64,000 nucleotides of DNA, taken from assembly GCF_008124875.1 (NCBI RefSeq), contig NZ_VNIA01000004.1:112709-176708 (forward strand). The letters run 5' to 3'. The notes under the pieces were generated by a model, which was given only the letters and a program-made list of their open reading frames with translations, made no database searches and was not told where the DNA came from. A program made the position numbers and the translations under genes. Positions within the stretch are counted from its first letter, which is position 1. Every line of letters starts with the position of its first letter. Below, piece after piece: positions 56,352 through 64,000 of this stretch. The stretch is from Tenacibaculum adriaticum. GTDB lineage: Bacteria > Bacteroidota > Bacteroidia > Flavobacteriales > Flavobacteriaceae.

Positions 56352-57014
56352 TTATACCCTCTTATCAATAGTTTCCTTATCAAAAGCTATCAAATTAAAG
56401 AGTTGACGCATTCTTGAACGTACACGATTACCATATCTTTCTTCCAGTTCTTGGGCGTTAAGGTTGGTAGTTGCATGAGTTCTAATATTTCGTTTTAGAA
56501 ATAAATCGTAACGTGATAACAGAATTTCTCCCATAACGTTGCAGTCTTTACCAAAATGTCTTCCGGTTGTTTCTACACCTAAATCATCAAAACAATAAAA
56601 ACTACTATTGCCATATTCTTCAATGGTTTTAAAGCCAATATTGTTGAACGCAAAAGTTATGTTTCTTGCTGGAATGATTTCATACGGTTTGTGATGAGGC
56701 ACTATGTGACGAAGTAACTTCATTAAACTTGTTTTACCACATCCAACAGGTCCTGATAATAAAATGCCTTTATTTGGATCTATTTCTAATTTTTTGCATG
56801 CTTCAAAATCTCTAATAAAATAAATGCATAGCTTGTATAGTACGACCTCATCTTCTTCATAAATTTTGAAGTTTTTCCCAAACAATAGTTTTCCTTTTGC
56901 ATCTAGGTAAATTAATATCTTTTTGAAATCGTATGAAATGTTATTGTCTTTAAATTCTCCTAAACAGTACTGAACACTTCCTTCTCGAATTATATGTGGT
57001 TGTAGATTGCTCAT
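56352..57014 (-). CDS. DnaC/IstB-like ATPase (helicase loader)
   Basis: A 220-residue AAA-type ATPase. Walker A GPVGCGKTS (88-96), Walker B CFDDLG (141-146), and an arginine-finger-like C-terminal GNRVRSRMRQL fit the DnaC/DnaI loader family used by phages and mobile elements. It overlaps the next gene upstream by 4 bp. Together they look like a replication-initiation pair of a prophage or integrative element. Confidence 0.82.
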   Translation of the reverse strand: MSNLQPHIIREGSVQYCLGEFKDNNISYDFKKILIYLDAKGKLLFGKNFKIYEEDEVVLYKLCIYFIRDFEACKKLEIDPNKGILLSGPVGCGKTSLMKLLRHIVPHHKPYEIIPARNITFAFNNIGFKTIEEYGNSSFYCFDDLGVETTGRHFGKDCNVMGEILLSRYDLFLKRNIRTHATTNLNAQELEERYGNRVRSRMRQLFNLIAFDKETIDKRV

Positions 57015-57676
57015 AAAGGTTCATTATAGTTTTTATTTTTACTAGTCTTAAGGTTGTCTTGGTTTTGGCTAACTCCCTTTTGTGTTTTTTCTGTTTTTAT
57101 TTCTTCAGCTTTTAGCATCCAATTACGAGCTGTTGATTGCCAATTGACAATTTTTGTTTTGCCTCCTACTTTCCAGCCTATGCCTTGATAATGATTGAAG
57201 AATTTTTGAGCTTCAATTATTGGCCAATTTTCTTTTTTGAAAAAATCAATGACTTCTTTTCCATTTTTTGGCCGGTCTAGTTTATTAATGTTTTTATTAG
57301 TTTGTATATGTTTATTAATAGATACCAGTGCTTGTCCATTTTTAGGATTGTATGAGTCCACCACTTGTTTAGAGCTTGTCTCAAAATTGAACATCTTAAT
57401 TTTGCTGCCCTTAAATGGGTTATGCGATGGATAATAGATGATATATTTCCAATGACTTAATTCTTTAACACATCTGTGGTAGGTAGATTTTGAACCTATT
57501 TTAGATAATTGCATGACCTCATCTCGGTTTATATAAAACTCTTCTAAAAATCGATTTAAATTCCACAACTGAAATAATGCTATGTATAAGCTTATGTGGG
57601 TTGGATTTAATCGATTATCTTTTGAGAATTGGATAAAGATTGAATTTAGATGTTTAATATAATTAACGTCTTGCAT
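57011..57676 (-). CDS. Replication-initiation-like winged-helix protein
   Basis: A 221-residue protein. Residues 20-105 resemble the winged helix of phage replisome organisers (HISLYIALFQLWNLN, VMQLSKIGSKSTYHRCVKELSHWKYI). After a linker, a C-terminal segment (VIDFFKKENWPIIEAQKFFNHYQGIGWKVGG and WQSTARNWML) is DnaD/DnaT-like. The pairing with a DnaC-like ATPase matches primosome loading modules of phages. The protein has a basic, Asn-rich tail. Confidence 0.72.
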   Translation of the reverse strand: MQDVNYIKHLNSIFIQFSKDNRLNPTHISLYIALFQLWNLNRFLEEFYINRDEVMQLSKIGSKSTYHRCVKELSHWKYIIYYPSHNPFKGSKIKMFNFETSSKQVVDSYNPKNGQALVSINKHIQTNKNINKLDRPKNGKEVIDFFKKENWPIIEAQKFFNHYQGIGWKVGGKTKIVNWQSTARNWMLKAEEIKTEKTQKGVSQNQDNLKTSKNKNYNEPL

Positions 57677-57785
57677 ATTAGTTCTATAGTTTAAACACCA
57701 ATGCGCCAGCTGGCCTCTTCGCTAAAAACACCCACTGGATGTTTTTTAAACGCTCGATCCTGTAGTTTACTTCTTGCATATGAGT

Positions 57786-57820
57786 GAGATTGCCACGTCG
57801 CTACGCTTCTCGCAATGACA
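57786..57820. repeat. Palindromic REP-like sequence
   Basis: GAGATTGCCACGTCGCTACG at the left, ending TCTCGCAATGAC on the right, forms a stem of the widespread genomic repeat whose other strand begins TGTCATTGCGAGAAGCG. Located in the gap between the replication gene and the HTH gene. Confidence 0.55.
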
Positions 57821-58099
57821 CTAAAATTTGTTATGGATTCGGTTTTCTTCCATTACTTTTAAAATTTCTTCGTAATCGTAATAGATGACTCCACCGACTT
57901 TAGTGTAGGGCAGTGTTCCATTGATACGAAGATTTTGTAATGTTCCTGGTGAGATACTTAACAGATCGCGAACTTCTGGTGATTTGAGCCACTTTTTAGG
58001 TGCAAAACCTGATTGGTGGTTAATGATTGCTTTAATATCTTCGAGTAATTCTTCTTTGAATTCTCGTAAGTCTTCGGTAGTGATAATTGTTGCTGCCAT
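57821..58099 (-). CDS. Excisionase-like helix-turn-helix protein
   Basis: A 92-residue protein. The second half is a MerR/excisionase-type winged helix (KWLKSPEVRDLLSISPGTLQNLRINGTLPYTKVGGVIYYDYEEIL), the helix_turn_helix_17 type common in Bacteroidota elements. The N-terminal ~40 residues are acidic and helical. It may direct excision of the element or regulate the replication pair downstream. Confidence 0.82.
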   Translation of the reverse strand: MAATIITTEDLREFKEELLEDIKAIINHQSGFAPKKWLKSPEVRDLLSISPGTLQNLRINGTLPYTKVGGVIYYDYEEILKVMEENRIHNKF

Positions 58100-58185
58100 T
58101 TTAAACGATTTTAGTTAAAATAGCTACCGCCTTGAACTCTCATTCGTAGCAGTAGCTATTAATAATTTTTAAATTAATAATGAGG

Positions 58186-58204
58186 TCCCGAAACAAGTTC
58201 GGGA
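58186..58204. repeat. Short inverted repeat TCCCGAA-N5-TTCGGGA
   Basis: A perfect 7-bp stem with a 5-base loop between the excisionase-like and RteC genes. It may be a terminator element of RteC or another copy of a dispersed genomic repeat. Confidence 0.4.
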
Positions 58205-58330
58205 TAACTTTCAAGGCTATCTTCAGAATTTCATTTCTTCTAATAACCTTTTAGTTAATTTGACTTTCGTTTGACAAATATGAAGTGATTTAGTAGACTT
58301 TATTCACAATGAACACCCAAGTTGGGTGAT

Positions 58331-59179
58331 TTATTGATCTTGCTCGTCCATTTTTTGAAGTAAAGCTTCTCTTAGTTTATCTAAAAACTTGGTTCGGTTT
58401 ATTTTTCTTGACCTCACTTCTAAATAGGTTCTGTAATAATCTCCTAATTCTACATTAAACATGTTCTCAAACATTAATGCTATTTCTTTTATATCTACAG
58501 TCCCTCTATTAATAGCTCTTAAAGCATATAGCGCATATATTAACTCAACTAAATCAGTTTTGTTGGCTGACCACATCATATCTGATTGTTTTTGAAATGT
58601 ATTTAATCCTATTTCCATTCCTGTATTGTTTTCTATTTTATCAGCTTCAGTTTTTAAATAAATTATTAGCATATCATATGCGATGATCGTTGATACGGTT
58701 GTATCGTGACTTGTTGCAAATTGATGGTCATAAAAAAAGGCTAGTGAATTTGGAAAAAGGCGAATATCTGCCTTTCCTCTTAAGAAGTAATGCTCATCTA
58801 AAAATGTTGCACCTCTTCTGTAATAATGATAAAACTCTAAATTATCATTAAAATAATTTTGAAGCTTATCTATTTGACTATTGAAATATTTAATTTGAGA
58901 TTTAGAACTACCTCTAGGTCTTTTACTTTCAATATAGAAGAGTTTTACATAGTAAATTAACTTGCTATATATAAGTGGCTTGATGTTTTTAAAAAAGTTT
59001 ATCTCACTTTTGATACTTTTAAACTCACTATTGCTAATTACCTCCCTAAGTTTATTTAAAGTTTTTCTTGTGATTTTTATACCCTCTTCTGCTTTATTAA
59101 TTGTATTTTCTATTTCTGACTCTAGTAATTCAATTTTGGCTTCAAACTCTCTAACAATTCTTATAATATTCTTTTCCAA
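58331..59179 (-). CDS. rteC: RteC-domain protein
   Basis: A 282-residue protein. The C-terminal segment (ELIYALYALRAIN, DIKEIALMFENMFNVELGDYYRTYLEVRSRKINRTKF) is the characteristic end of RteC, the regulator of CTnDOT-family excision. The N-terminal ~100 residues are coiled-coil-like. Near 36.6 kb a remnant of a second RteC gene exists. No RteA/RteB or tetQ is present here, so it is probably a resident of an accessory element with its own regulation. Confidence 0.9.
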   Translation of the reverse strand: MEKNIIRIVREFEAKIELLESEIENTINKAEEGIKITRKTLNKLREVISNSEFKSIKSEINFFKNIKPLIYSKLIYYVKLFYIESKRPRGSSKSQIKYFNSQIDKLQNYFNDNLEFYHYYRRGATFLDEHYFLRGKADIRLFPNSLAFFYDHQFATSHDTTVSTIIAYDMLIIYLKTEADKIENNTGMEIGLNTFQKQSDMMWSANKTDLVELIYALYALRAINRGTVDIKEIALMFENMFNVELGDYYRTYLEVRSRKINRTKFLDKLREALLQKMDEQDQ

Positions 59180-59211
59180 ACCCTAAAACAAATACAAAAG
59201 GCATCAAGTTT

Positions 59212-59574
59212 TCAATATGTCATGACTTTAACATACCAATGAATATTACAACTTAAAATTGCGCACAGTTCTCCTTTTTGATTGAAAAAATTATGCTTTA
59301 TTTTAATTATAGATAAATCAAAATCTATGTTCAAAATTTGAATGTCTACTTTGAATATATTGGTAAAATATAAGTTTTTGATTTTATTTAGTGATTGGTT
59401 TTTAATCTCAAATTCTAACTTGTCAGAATTATTAGTTTTAAATATTTTTTCGCTGTTTTTTGCAAAAAAATCTTTTCTAGTTAGATCTGAGTACTTGTGA
59501 TAAGTTGCATCAATCATCAACATAAAATCATCAATATCTTCTTGTCCGTTTACCTTAAATGATTTTTTAAACAT
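59212..59574 (-). CDS. Small protein, possibly hotdog-fold thioesterase-like
   Basis: A 120-residue protein with a basic N-terminus (MFKKSFKVNGQEDIDDFMLM), a middle helix and alternating beta strands (KNLYFTNIFKVDIQILNID, LSIIKIKHNFFNQKGELCAILSCNIHWYV). Strand order and the FFNQKGELCA turn recall 4HBT hotdog thioesterases, but the catalytic Asp/His is not identifiable. The family is therefore unproven. It lies 32 bp upstream of rteC on the same strand. Confidence 0.5.
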   Translation of the reverse strand: MFKKSFKVNGQEDIDDFMLMIDATYHKYSDLTRKDFFAKNSEKIFKTNNSDKLEFEIKNQSLNKIKNLYFTNIFKVDIQILNIDFDLSIIKIKHNFFNQKGELCAILSCNIHWYVKVMTY

Positions 59575-59670
59575 TTTTTACTGTTTTAAAAACAACTGGG
59601 TGATATTCAAAAGATTTTTTAGTTGCCTCTCAAATTCACCCAGCATTTAATCGCATTTCAATTAATTAAT

Positions 59671-60564
59671 CTAAAAATCTTTCTTTTTCTTTTTTCCTCC
59701 TGTTTGAAATGCTCTTGATATATTGAAACCAAAATGAATTCCTCCCTCAAAAAAATCATTTGTAGTTTCAGTAATAAAGTCTCTTTCAATCATTGTAATT
59801 GAATTAGACAAAATGAGTTGAAATACATGCCCTCCTGTTTCTATATCTACACCAATAGCTAAAGCATCTTTTGCTTTAATAGACTTTAAAGGATTTGCTG
59901 TGTAGAAATATTCGGTATTTAATGTTACCCTATTACTTAACTTTATTCTATTACCTAATCCTACCGCAAAAATATCGTGTGGATCTTGGTTAGTTCTTAC
60001 TGAGTTATTATGAATGTAGGTAGGTGTTATCTGTATTGAAACGGAATTATTTATCTTACTTGCTATTAATACTTGAGAGGTGTATGCGAGTTTTCTATTA
60101 AAATCTGGTTTATTTTCTGGATCGTAATCTTTTAGTGTTTTATAAACAGCACTACCAAACAATGAGATACTTAAAGGAAAGGCTTTGACTCCTCTTGTTT
60201 GCCTAACTAACTGATATTTAAAAAATCCATCATAGGTTTTTTTAAATGAACTCCTACCTAAACCCAACATTAATCTATCGGATACACCGTATTCAAATGC
60301 GAACCGAATATTAGATTGATCTAATCCAAATAATTCATCAATTCCTTGATTAATTCTACCAAACCTATGAGAAATTAGAAACTCTAATGTTCCTTTTTTT
60401 CTGTTTTCTATTGAGTGCCCATTTAGTATTCTTGTCCCTTTAAATGTAGATGATACAAACTCTTTATGTTTTGGGGTTTCATTATCAAGTACATCCATAA
60501 GGTCGTCTTGCGAGAAAAGACTATTAAATGAAAACAATAAAGCTATTATTAAAATATTTTTCAT
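59671..60564 (-). CDS. DUF5777-like outer-membrane beta-barrel protein
   Basis: A 297-residue protein with a signal peptide (ILIIALLFSFNSLFSQ). It is strand-rich throughout (GTLEFLISHRFGRINQG, IRFAFEYGVSDRLMLGLGRS, TLNTEYFYTANPL), ending FHFGFNISRAFQTGGKKKKKDF. This pattern fits the DUF5777 barrel family of Bacteroidota. It is the last gene of a co-directional redox operon, 6 bp from the YceI gene, so it may be the outer-membrane pore or anchor for the secreted redox proteins. Confidence 0.75.
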   Translation of the reverse strand: MKNILIIALLFSFNSLFSQDDLMDVLDNETPKHKEFVSSTFKGTRILNGHSIENRKKGTLEFLISHRFGRINQGIDELFGLDQSNIRFAFEYGVSDRLMLGLGRSSFKKTYDGFFKYQLVRQTRGVKAFPLSISLFGSAVYKTLKDYDPENKPDFNRKLAYTSQVLIASKINNSVSIQITPTYIHNNSVRTNQDPHDIFAVGLGNRIKLSNRVTLNTEYFYTANPLKSIKAKDALAIGVDIETGGHVFQLILSNSITMIERDFITETTNDFFEGGIHFGFNISRAFQTGGKKKKKDF

Positions 60565-60570
60565 AATAAT

Positions 60571-61110
60571 TTATTTAATTTTTTTATGGTTTAGTGAAAA
60601 TGTAATCTCAATGGTTTTTGCTATGTTGTTTTTTACTACAGAAGGAATTTTTATCTCATAGTCGGCTACTAAAACAGTAAATACACCCTTTAATACCACA
60701 CTATCTTTATCAATCTCAATACCTGCTTCTACCTTAACTTTTTTAGTTATACCATGAATCGTTAAATCTCCTTGAATTGATACTTTGTTTTTGTTTTCTA
60801 AATTTTCAAAATCGATAATTTCACCTTTAAATTTTGCTTTAGGAAACTTATCTGACTCCATATAATTCTCGTTAAAATGTTCCTGCATTAAGGACTTTTC
60901 GAACATAAAAGATTTCATTAATACTGAAATAGCGACATCACCTGTTTCTATGTCAACAATACTTAATACCTGATTGTTAACAGCTTCAATATCTTCTACA
61001 GGTGAATGTGAAAAGAATGATATTGTACCTTGCTTTGTTAGGTACCTATCTTGTGCTTTTAAATTGTTTATTAGTAAAAAGCATACTAATACTGATAAAA
61101 TATATTTCAT
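60571..61110 (-). CDS. Exported YceI-family protein
   Basis: A 179-residue protein with a signal peptide (YILSVLVCFLLINNLKAQ). The barrel domain follows the YceI pattern (ISFFSHSPVEDIEAVNNQVLSIVDIETG, KFPKAKFKGEIIDF, VSIQGDLTIHGITKKV). Known members bind polyisoprenoid-like ligands. Position between the OB-fold and DUF5777 genes (5-6 bp) argues for a shared envelope function. It is only distantly related to the cytosolic YceI at 39274. Confidence 0.87.
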   Translation of the reverse strand: MKYILSVLVCFLLINNLKAQDRYLTKQGTISFFSHSPVEDIEAVNNQVLSIVDIETGDVAISVLMKSFMFEKSLMQEHFNENYMESDKFPKAKFKGEIIDFENLENKNKVSIQGDLTIHGITKKVKVEAGIEIDKDSVVLKGVFTVLVADYEIKIPSVVKNNIAKTIEITFSLNHKKIK

Positions 61111-61115
61111 TTTAT

Positions 61116-61550
61116 TTAATTATTTACAACGTTACATCTGACCAAAATAACATCCATTAAGTACCCTGTACAGATACCTTTGACACTAACAATTTGACCT
61201 TCTTTAAGATTTATTAATTTCTTATTTTCTTTTGTTGATAGATTACAAATAACAGTTCCTAAACCATCTTTTTGATTTTTGAGAGTTAATATGATGTCGT
61301 TATTCTCTGAAGCTTCTACTTTAGATATTTGTCCATTTACTTGAATAATCTTATCTAAAAACTTTTTATTAGCCACCTCTTCATCATTCTCAAATTCATA
61401 CAATAAATCAGTAGCATTTGTAATTATATCTGGATTAGCATTATAAACATCTATGTGGGGCTTATAATACTGACTAAGCGCTAAGGATATAATTAACACC
61501 CCAATGAATAGAAGTGTAAATCCTATTTTTTTTCGTTTAGTTAGTTTCAT
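61116..61550 (-). CDS. OB-fold (tRNA_anti-like) envelope protein
   Basis: A 144-residue protein with an N-terminal membrane anchor (KIGFTLLFIGVLIISLALSQ). The rest is an OB-fold of the tRNA_anti-like group: IIQVNGQISKVEASENNDIILTLKN, LINLKEGQIVSVKGICTGYLMDVILVRCNV. Such proteins are commonly found beside YceI and cytochrome genes in Flavobacteriia. The ligand is unknown. It starts 4 bp after the cytochrome gene stop. Confidence 0.78.
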   Translation of the reverse strand: MKLTKRKKIGFTLLFIGVLIISLALSQYYKPHIDVYNANPDIITNATDLLYEFENDEEVANKKFLDKIIQVNGQISKVEASENNDIILTLKNQKDGLGTVICNLSTKENKKLINLKEGQIVSVKGICTGYLMDVILVRCNVVNN

Positions 61551-61554
61551 ATGA

Positions 61555-61899
61555 TTAATTATTTAGCGAACCATTTTCAATCCAACATGTTATTAAATCA
61601 ATTTCTTCATTTGTTAAAGAACCACCTATTGGCATTGTTCTATTGACAATTTGTTCTTTCACTATTTCAGAATTAGCACTAACCCCATTGTATGTTCTTA
61701 AATCCGGAAATTGATTACCATTATGACAGCTCACACAGTTGTTATCTATTATTGGTTTAACCTGGTTAATAAATGATGTGTTTGGATCACAGTCTTGAAC
61801 TAATTCTTGAAAGTCTTCTTCAACATAACTTTCACAAGAAAAGACAATAACACACGATATTATTAACATTAAACTTTTTAAAAATTTTTTATTTTTCAT
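61555..61899 (-). CDS. Small c-type cytochrome lipoprotein
   Basis: A 114-residue protein from the ATG at 61899. That start is preferred over an upstream in-frame ATG because it opens a lipoprotein signal (KSLMLIISCVIVFSC, Cys22). One haem-binding CVSCH is followed by a distal MPIGG Met, the standard cytochrome c layout. It is likely anchored to a periplasmic membrane face and passes electrons to or from the P460-type protein encoded upstream. Confidence 0.88.
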   Translation of the reverse strand: MKNKKFLKSLMLIISCVIVFSCESYVEEDFQELVQDCDPNTSFINQVKPIIDNNCVSCHNGNQFPDLRTYNGVSANSEIVKEQIVNRTMPIGGSLTNEEIDLITCWIENGSLNN

Positions 61900-61985
61900 T
61901 TTTCTTGGATTAATATAACAGGAAGATATAATCGTTAATATCTTCCTGTTAACAATTAACAAACTACTAATCAAACATCTTTTTG

Positions 61986-62936
61986 TTAAGGAAAAATAGA
62001 AGGTGTGGTAAATACATAATCCCTGTCTTTTACCGGAACATGACATTCGATGCAGCTCTGAGAGAAGTTTGAATCTTTCCCGAAAGGTTTCAATTCCTGA
62101 TCAACCCATCTTGCCCAACCCCAACCTTTGGTATCTTTGTATTTATTCGAATCTTTAAACATAAATTCTGCATGAATGAATGTTGATGGCACAACAGCAG
62201 CTTCCCAATTTTCATCTGATCTTTGGTTCCAAACAACTTTACCTAAAATGGCACCATCTGGCCATGGGTTTATCTTGTTTTCTTTAATTGCATTTATTGC
62301 AATATCATTACCTAAAATCACACGTAAAGAATTATGATCTTTTCGAAAAGAGCTACTTACGACTTGCCAACTTCTATAATCATTAGGGAACTCAATACCA
62401 TTTGGTGCATTTTTGACTATTTTCTTTTTTCCTTGGTTATCTACCCATTTATTGTAGTCGCTTTCGAAATCTAATTCGTTTGCACCAGAATCCTTTATTT
62501 CTAAATCGTTATCTAGACCTTTAATGTATGTTTCGAGAGCTGCTAATTCTTTTTCATCAATTTCTGCTTCAGGATGTATAAATGAATAGCTTTTAGGTGG
62601 CATTATATTCTTTTTAACTTTAGTTAAAATGTTATAAAGAATAGTTTTCTTTTCTTTTTCTGAATATTTATCCCATTCAGAAAAATTCAGTTTAGCCCTT
62701 CCTTCTGTGACATCCTTTCTTACCATTTCAGCTATAAAAGGAATCTTATTGTAAAAAGATATTTTAGTTTCATTTGAGTGACAATCATAACATGAAGTCC
62801 TGATGATTTCCTTTACTTCAGTTGAAGCTTCTGTAAAATCAGAAGTCACCTCAGGATTAGGAACCACTTCTCTAAATTGATATCCAATTATTATGATTGT
62901 GATAATCAATATTATTCCTATCAATAATTTCTTCAT
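61986..62936 (-). CDS. Haem-binding domain / cytochrome P460 fusion protein
   Basis: About 316 residues from the Met at 62936, which gives a membrane-anchor signal (KLLIGIILIITIIIIGYQF). The first part (about 25-150) is a haem_bd domain with SCYDCHSNET (CxxCH). The second part (about 155-316) fits the cytochrome P460 family and ends with a CIECH haem motif. So two c-type haems are expected in one envelope protein. P460 proteins oxidise hydroxylamine or detoxify NO in other bacteria; here the substrate is unknown. Confidence 0.85.
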   Translation of the reverse strand: MKKLLIGIILIITIIIIGYQFREVVPNPEVTSDFTEASTEVKEIIRTSCYDCHSNETKISFYNKIPFIAEMVRKDVTEGRAKLNFSEWDKYSEKEKKTILYNILTKVKKNIMPPKSYSFIHPEAEIDEKELAALETYIKGLDNDLEIKDSGANELDFESDYNKWVDNQGKKKIVKNAPNGIEFPNDYRSWQVVSSSFRKDHNSLRVILGNDIAINAIKENKINPWPDGAILGKVVWNQRSDENWEAAVVPSTFIHAEFMFKDSNKYKDTKGWGWARWVDQELKPFGKDSNFSQSCIECHVPVKDRDYVFTTPSIFP

Positions 62937-63002
62937 ATTTATAAATTGCATTGTGTATTAAATGTTTTTATTGTTGTCACTCAAAATGAAACTGCTATTA
63001 AT

Positions 63003-64000
63003 CTAATTTGGGGCTGTAGTTGTATTTACATTAGCAATTGGCCAAACACCTGGTGCTGGAAAACTAACTCCTTTATTATCCCCTCTTTCTGAATCTTGAC
63101 CAAAGTAGTATAATGGCCATCCCTTGTAAGTTAATTGAGTTCTACCATAAACATCGATTGTTCCAAAATCACCATTGTTTAAAATACTTGGTATTTGGTC
63201 TAAGGTAATTTCAGCAATTGGCCAAACACCATTATTTGAAAAGTCTGGATTAGTAAAATTATTGGTATTGTTTGTATCATTCATAAAGGTGTATAATGTT
63301 CTTCCATCGATATCAACGATATAACTAGTTTCTTCGTCACCTACGGTGTAATTACTTGTATAGTTATTGCCATCGTGACCAACTAATTGTCCTTTAGCAT
63401 ACATAAGTGAGTAGTCTGGCTTAGCTACGTACCAAACATTGTTTACATCCTCTCCATTGGTGTCACCAGCTGCATTATCACTAGAATAGTAATATAATGG
63501 CCATCCTTTGTAAGTTGTTTGCAACTCGCCATCCGTACGTGTAATGGTAGCAAAATCTGCAGCATTTAAACCTGAACCTACTACTAAATCATCTGAGTAA
63601 AATATCGGCCAGATATCTGCACACCCACCTAAACAAACAGATGTGTCTTTAGTATCTTTAGAAAAGAAGTAAAGGGTATTGCCATCTGAATCTGTTAGAA
63701 TACTGCCTAATTGAGCATCCGTTGATAGTTGAACTGTTGGTGGAACAACTGTAGGTGCTGTAGTTGTATTTACATTAGCAATTGGCCAAACACCTGGTGC
63801 TGGAAAACTAACCCCTTTATTATCACCACGAACTGAATCTTGACCAAAGTAGTATAGTGGCCATCCTTTGTAGGTTAATTGAGTTCTGCCATAAACATCG
63901 ATTGTTCCAAAATCACCATTGTTTAAAATACTTGGTATTTGGTCTAAGGTAATTTCAGCAATTGGCCAAACACCATTATTTGAAAAGTCTGGATTAGTGA
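63003..64000 (-). CDS. Secreted repeat protein with YxFxxD motifs (5' end outside window)
   Basis: The frame is open from the window edge (64000) to TAG at 63003-63005, so at least 332 residues. The apparent start at 63524 is only an internal TTG. The protein is built of COG4315-type units, each with a Y-x-(F/W/Y)-x-x-D core: LYFFSKD, LYYYSSD, LYTFMND and LYYFGQD are visible, spaced by TYKGWPL and GVWPIA. At 63013-63256 and 63757-64000 lies the same ~244-bp repeat. Members are predicted secreted lipoproteins of unknown function; redox neighbours suggest a role in envelope electron transfer. Confidence 0.85.
   Translation of the reverse strand, partial: TNPDFSNNGVWPIAEITLDQIPSILNNGDFGTIDVYGRTQLTYKGWPLYYFGQDSVRGDNKGVSFPAPGVWPIANVNTTTAPTVVPPTVQLSTDAQLGSILTDSDGNTLYFFSKDTKDTSVCLGGCADIWPIFYSDDLVVGSGLNAADFATITRTDGELQTTYKGWPLYYYSSDNAAGDTNGEDVNNVWYVAKPDYSLMYAKGQLVGHDGNNYTSNYTVGDEETSYIVDIDGRTLYTFMNDTNNTNNFTNPDFSNNGVWPIAEITLDQIPSILNNGDFGTIDVYGRTQLTYKGWPLYYFGQDSERGDNKGVSFPAPGVWPIANVNTTTAPN
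63013..63256 (-). repeat. Copy 1 of ~244-bp direct repeat
   Basis: Nearly identical to 63757-64000, offset 744 bp (248 codons), so the protein reading frame is preserved. Differences are scattered single bases. It encodes the NNGVWPIAEITL to VWPIANVNTT segment. Confidence 0.9.
63757..64000 (-). repeat. Copy 2 of ~244-bp direct repeat (cut by window end)
   Basis: Second copy of the repeat at 63013-63256, running into the window end. More copies may lie beyond it. Confidence 0.9.

Larger units (their letters stand above)
45159..59179. mobile_element. Putative accessory/defence island (limits inferred)
   Basis: Between the tRNA fragment and the RteC gene lie only accessory genes: the DUF6266/DUF5675 cassette, HipBST, a methyltransferase-GHKL-receiver-nuclease operon, a helicase-loader pair, an excisionase-like protein and RteC. 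An integrase relic sits at the left edge. No relaxase, TraG or Tra genes are visible, so it is an island or a degraded/mobilisable element, not a full conjugative transposon. The right limit is not marked by any repeat I could find. Confidence 0.45.

Noticed and set aside
45159..59179. Complete prophage or conjugative transposon
   Set aside because: No capsid, terminase, portal, tail, relaxase, TraG or mating-pore genes were found.
63003..63524. Complete 173-residue gene with TTG start
   Set aside because: The frame stays open and conserved to the window edge, so the start at 63524 is internal.

Overview
The window looks like chromosomal DNA of a marine or host-associated Flavobacteriaceae member (Bacteroidota). 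It is very AT-rich. It carries a FecI/FecR-controlled SusC/SusD pair, a type IX secretion (T9SS) C-terminal sorting domain, a MocR regulator, M16 and M14 peptidases, RteC, and a CTnDOT-type integrase. The genus cannot be fixed from sequence alone. No complete tRNA, no rRNA and no CRISPR array was seen.

Layout. 1-11.7 kb is housekeeping and accessory metabolism: an SDR with a DUF2867-like tail, two class-A-beta-lactamase-like serine hydrolases around a nucleotide-transporter-like protein with HEAT repeats, a DASS anion transporter, a lipoprotein esterase, and a MocR regulator whose PLP lysine is replaced by Arg. 12.1-20.5 kb is a probable seven-gene operon: two sibling lamin-tail surface proteins, a DcuC-like carrier, an isoaspartyl dipeptidase, two porins and an M14 carboxypeptidase. 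It reads as an uptake and breakdown pathway for acidic or isoaspartyl peptides. 21.1-35.7 kb pairs an M16 protease with an ECF sigma/anti-sigma/SusC/SusD set, two thioredoxin-fold proteins and DsbD.

35.7-39.2 kb is a decay zone: a broken class V aminotransferase, a nitroreductase scrap joined to an RteC scrap, and a frameshifted VOC gene, among intact SDR and Crp/Fnr genes. 39.3-43.6 kb holds YceI, a Crp/Fnr regulator, an AraC regulator and two SDRs.

43.7-59.2 kb is an accessory island. It has a dead IntDOT-like integrase, integrase-arm-like repeats, and a tRNA 3'-end fragment that looks like an attachment site. These are followed by a DUF6266/DUF5675/two-small-membrane-protein cassette, a split HipB-HipS-HipT module with three operators phased at 40 bp, and a four-gene putative defence operon. 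A helicase-loader/replication module, an excisionase-like protein and an RteC protein complete it. The defence operon (C5 DNA methyltransferase, double GHKL ATPase/histidine kinase, receiver protein, PD-(D/E)XK nuclease) is the strongest candidate for an under-described system: it joins restriction-modification parts to a complete phosphorelay.

59.7-64.0 kb is an envelope redox operon: a repeat protein with YxFxxD motifs, a haem-binding/cytochrome P460 fusion, a small c-type cytochrome lipoprotein, an OB-fold protein, YceI, and a DUF5777-like beta-barrel.
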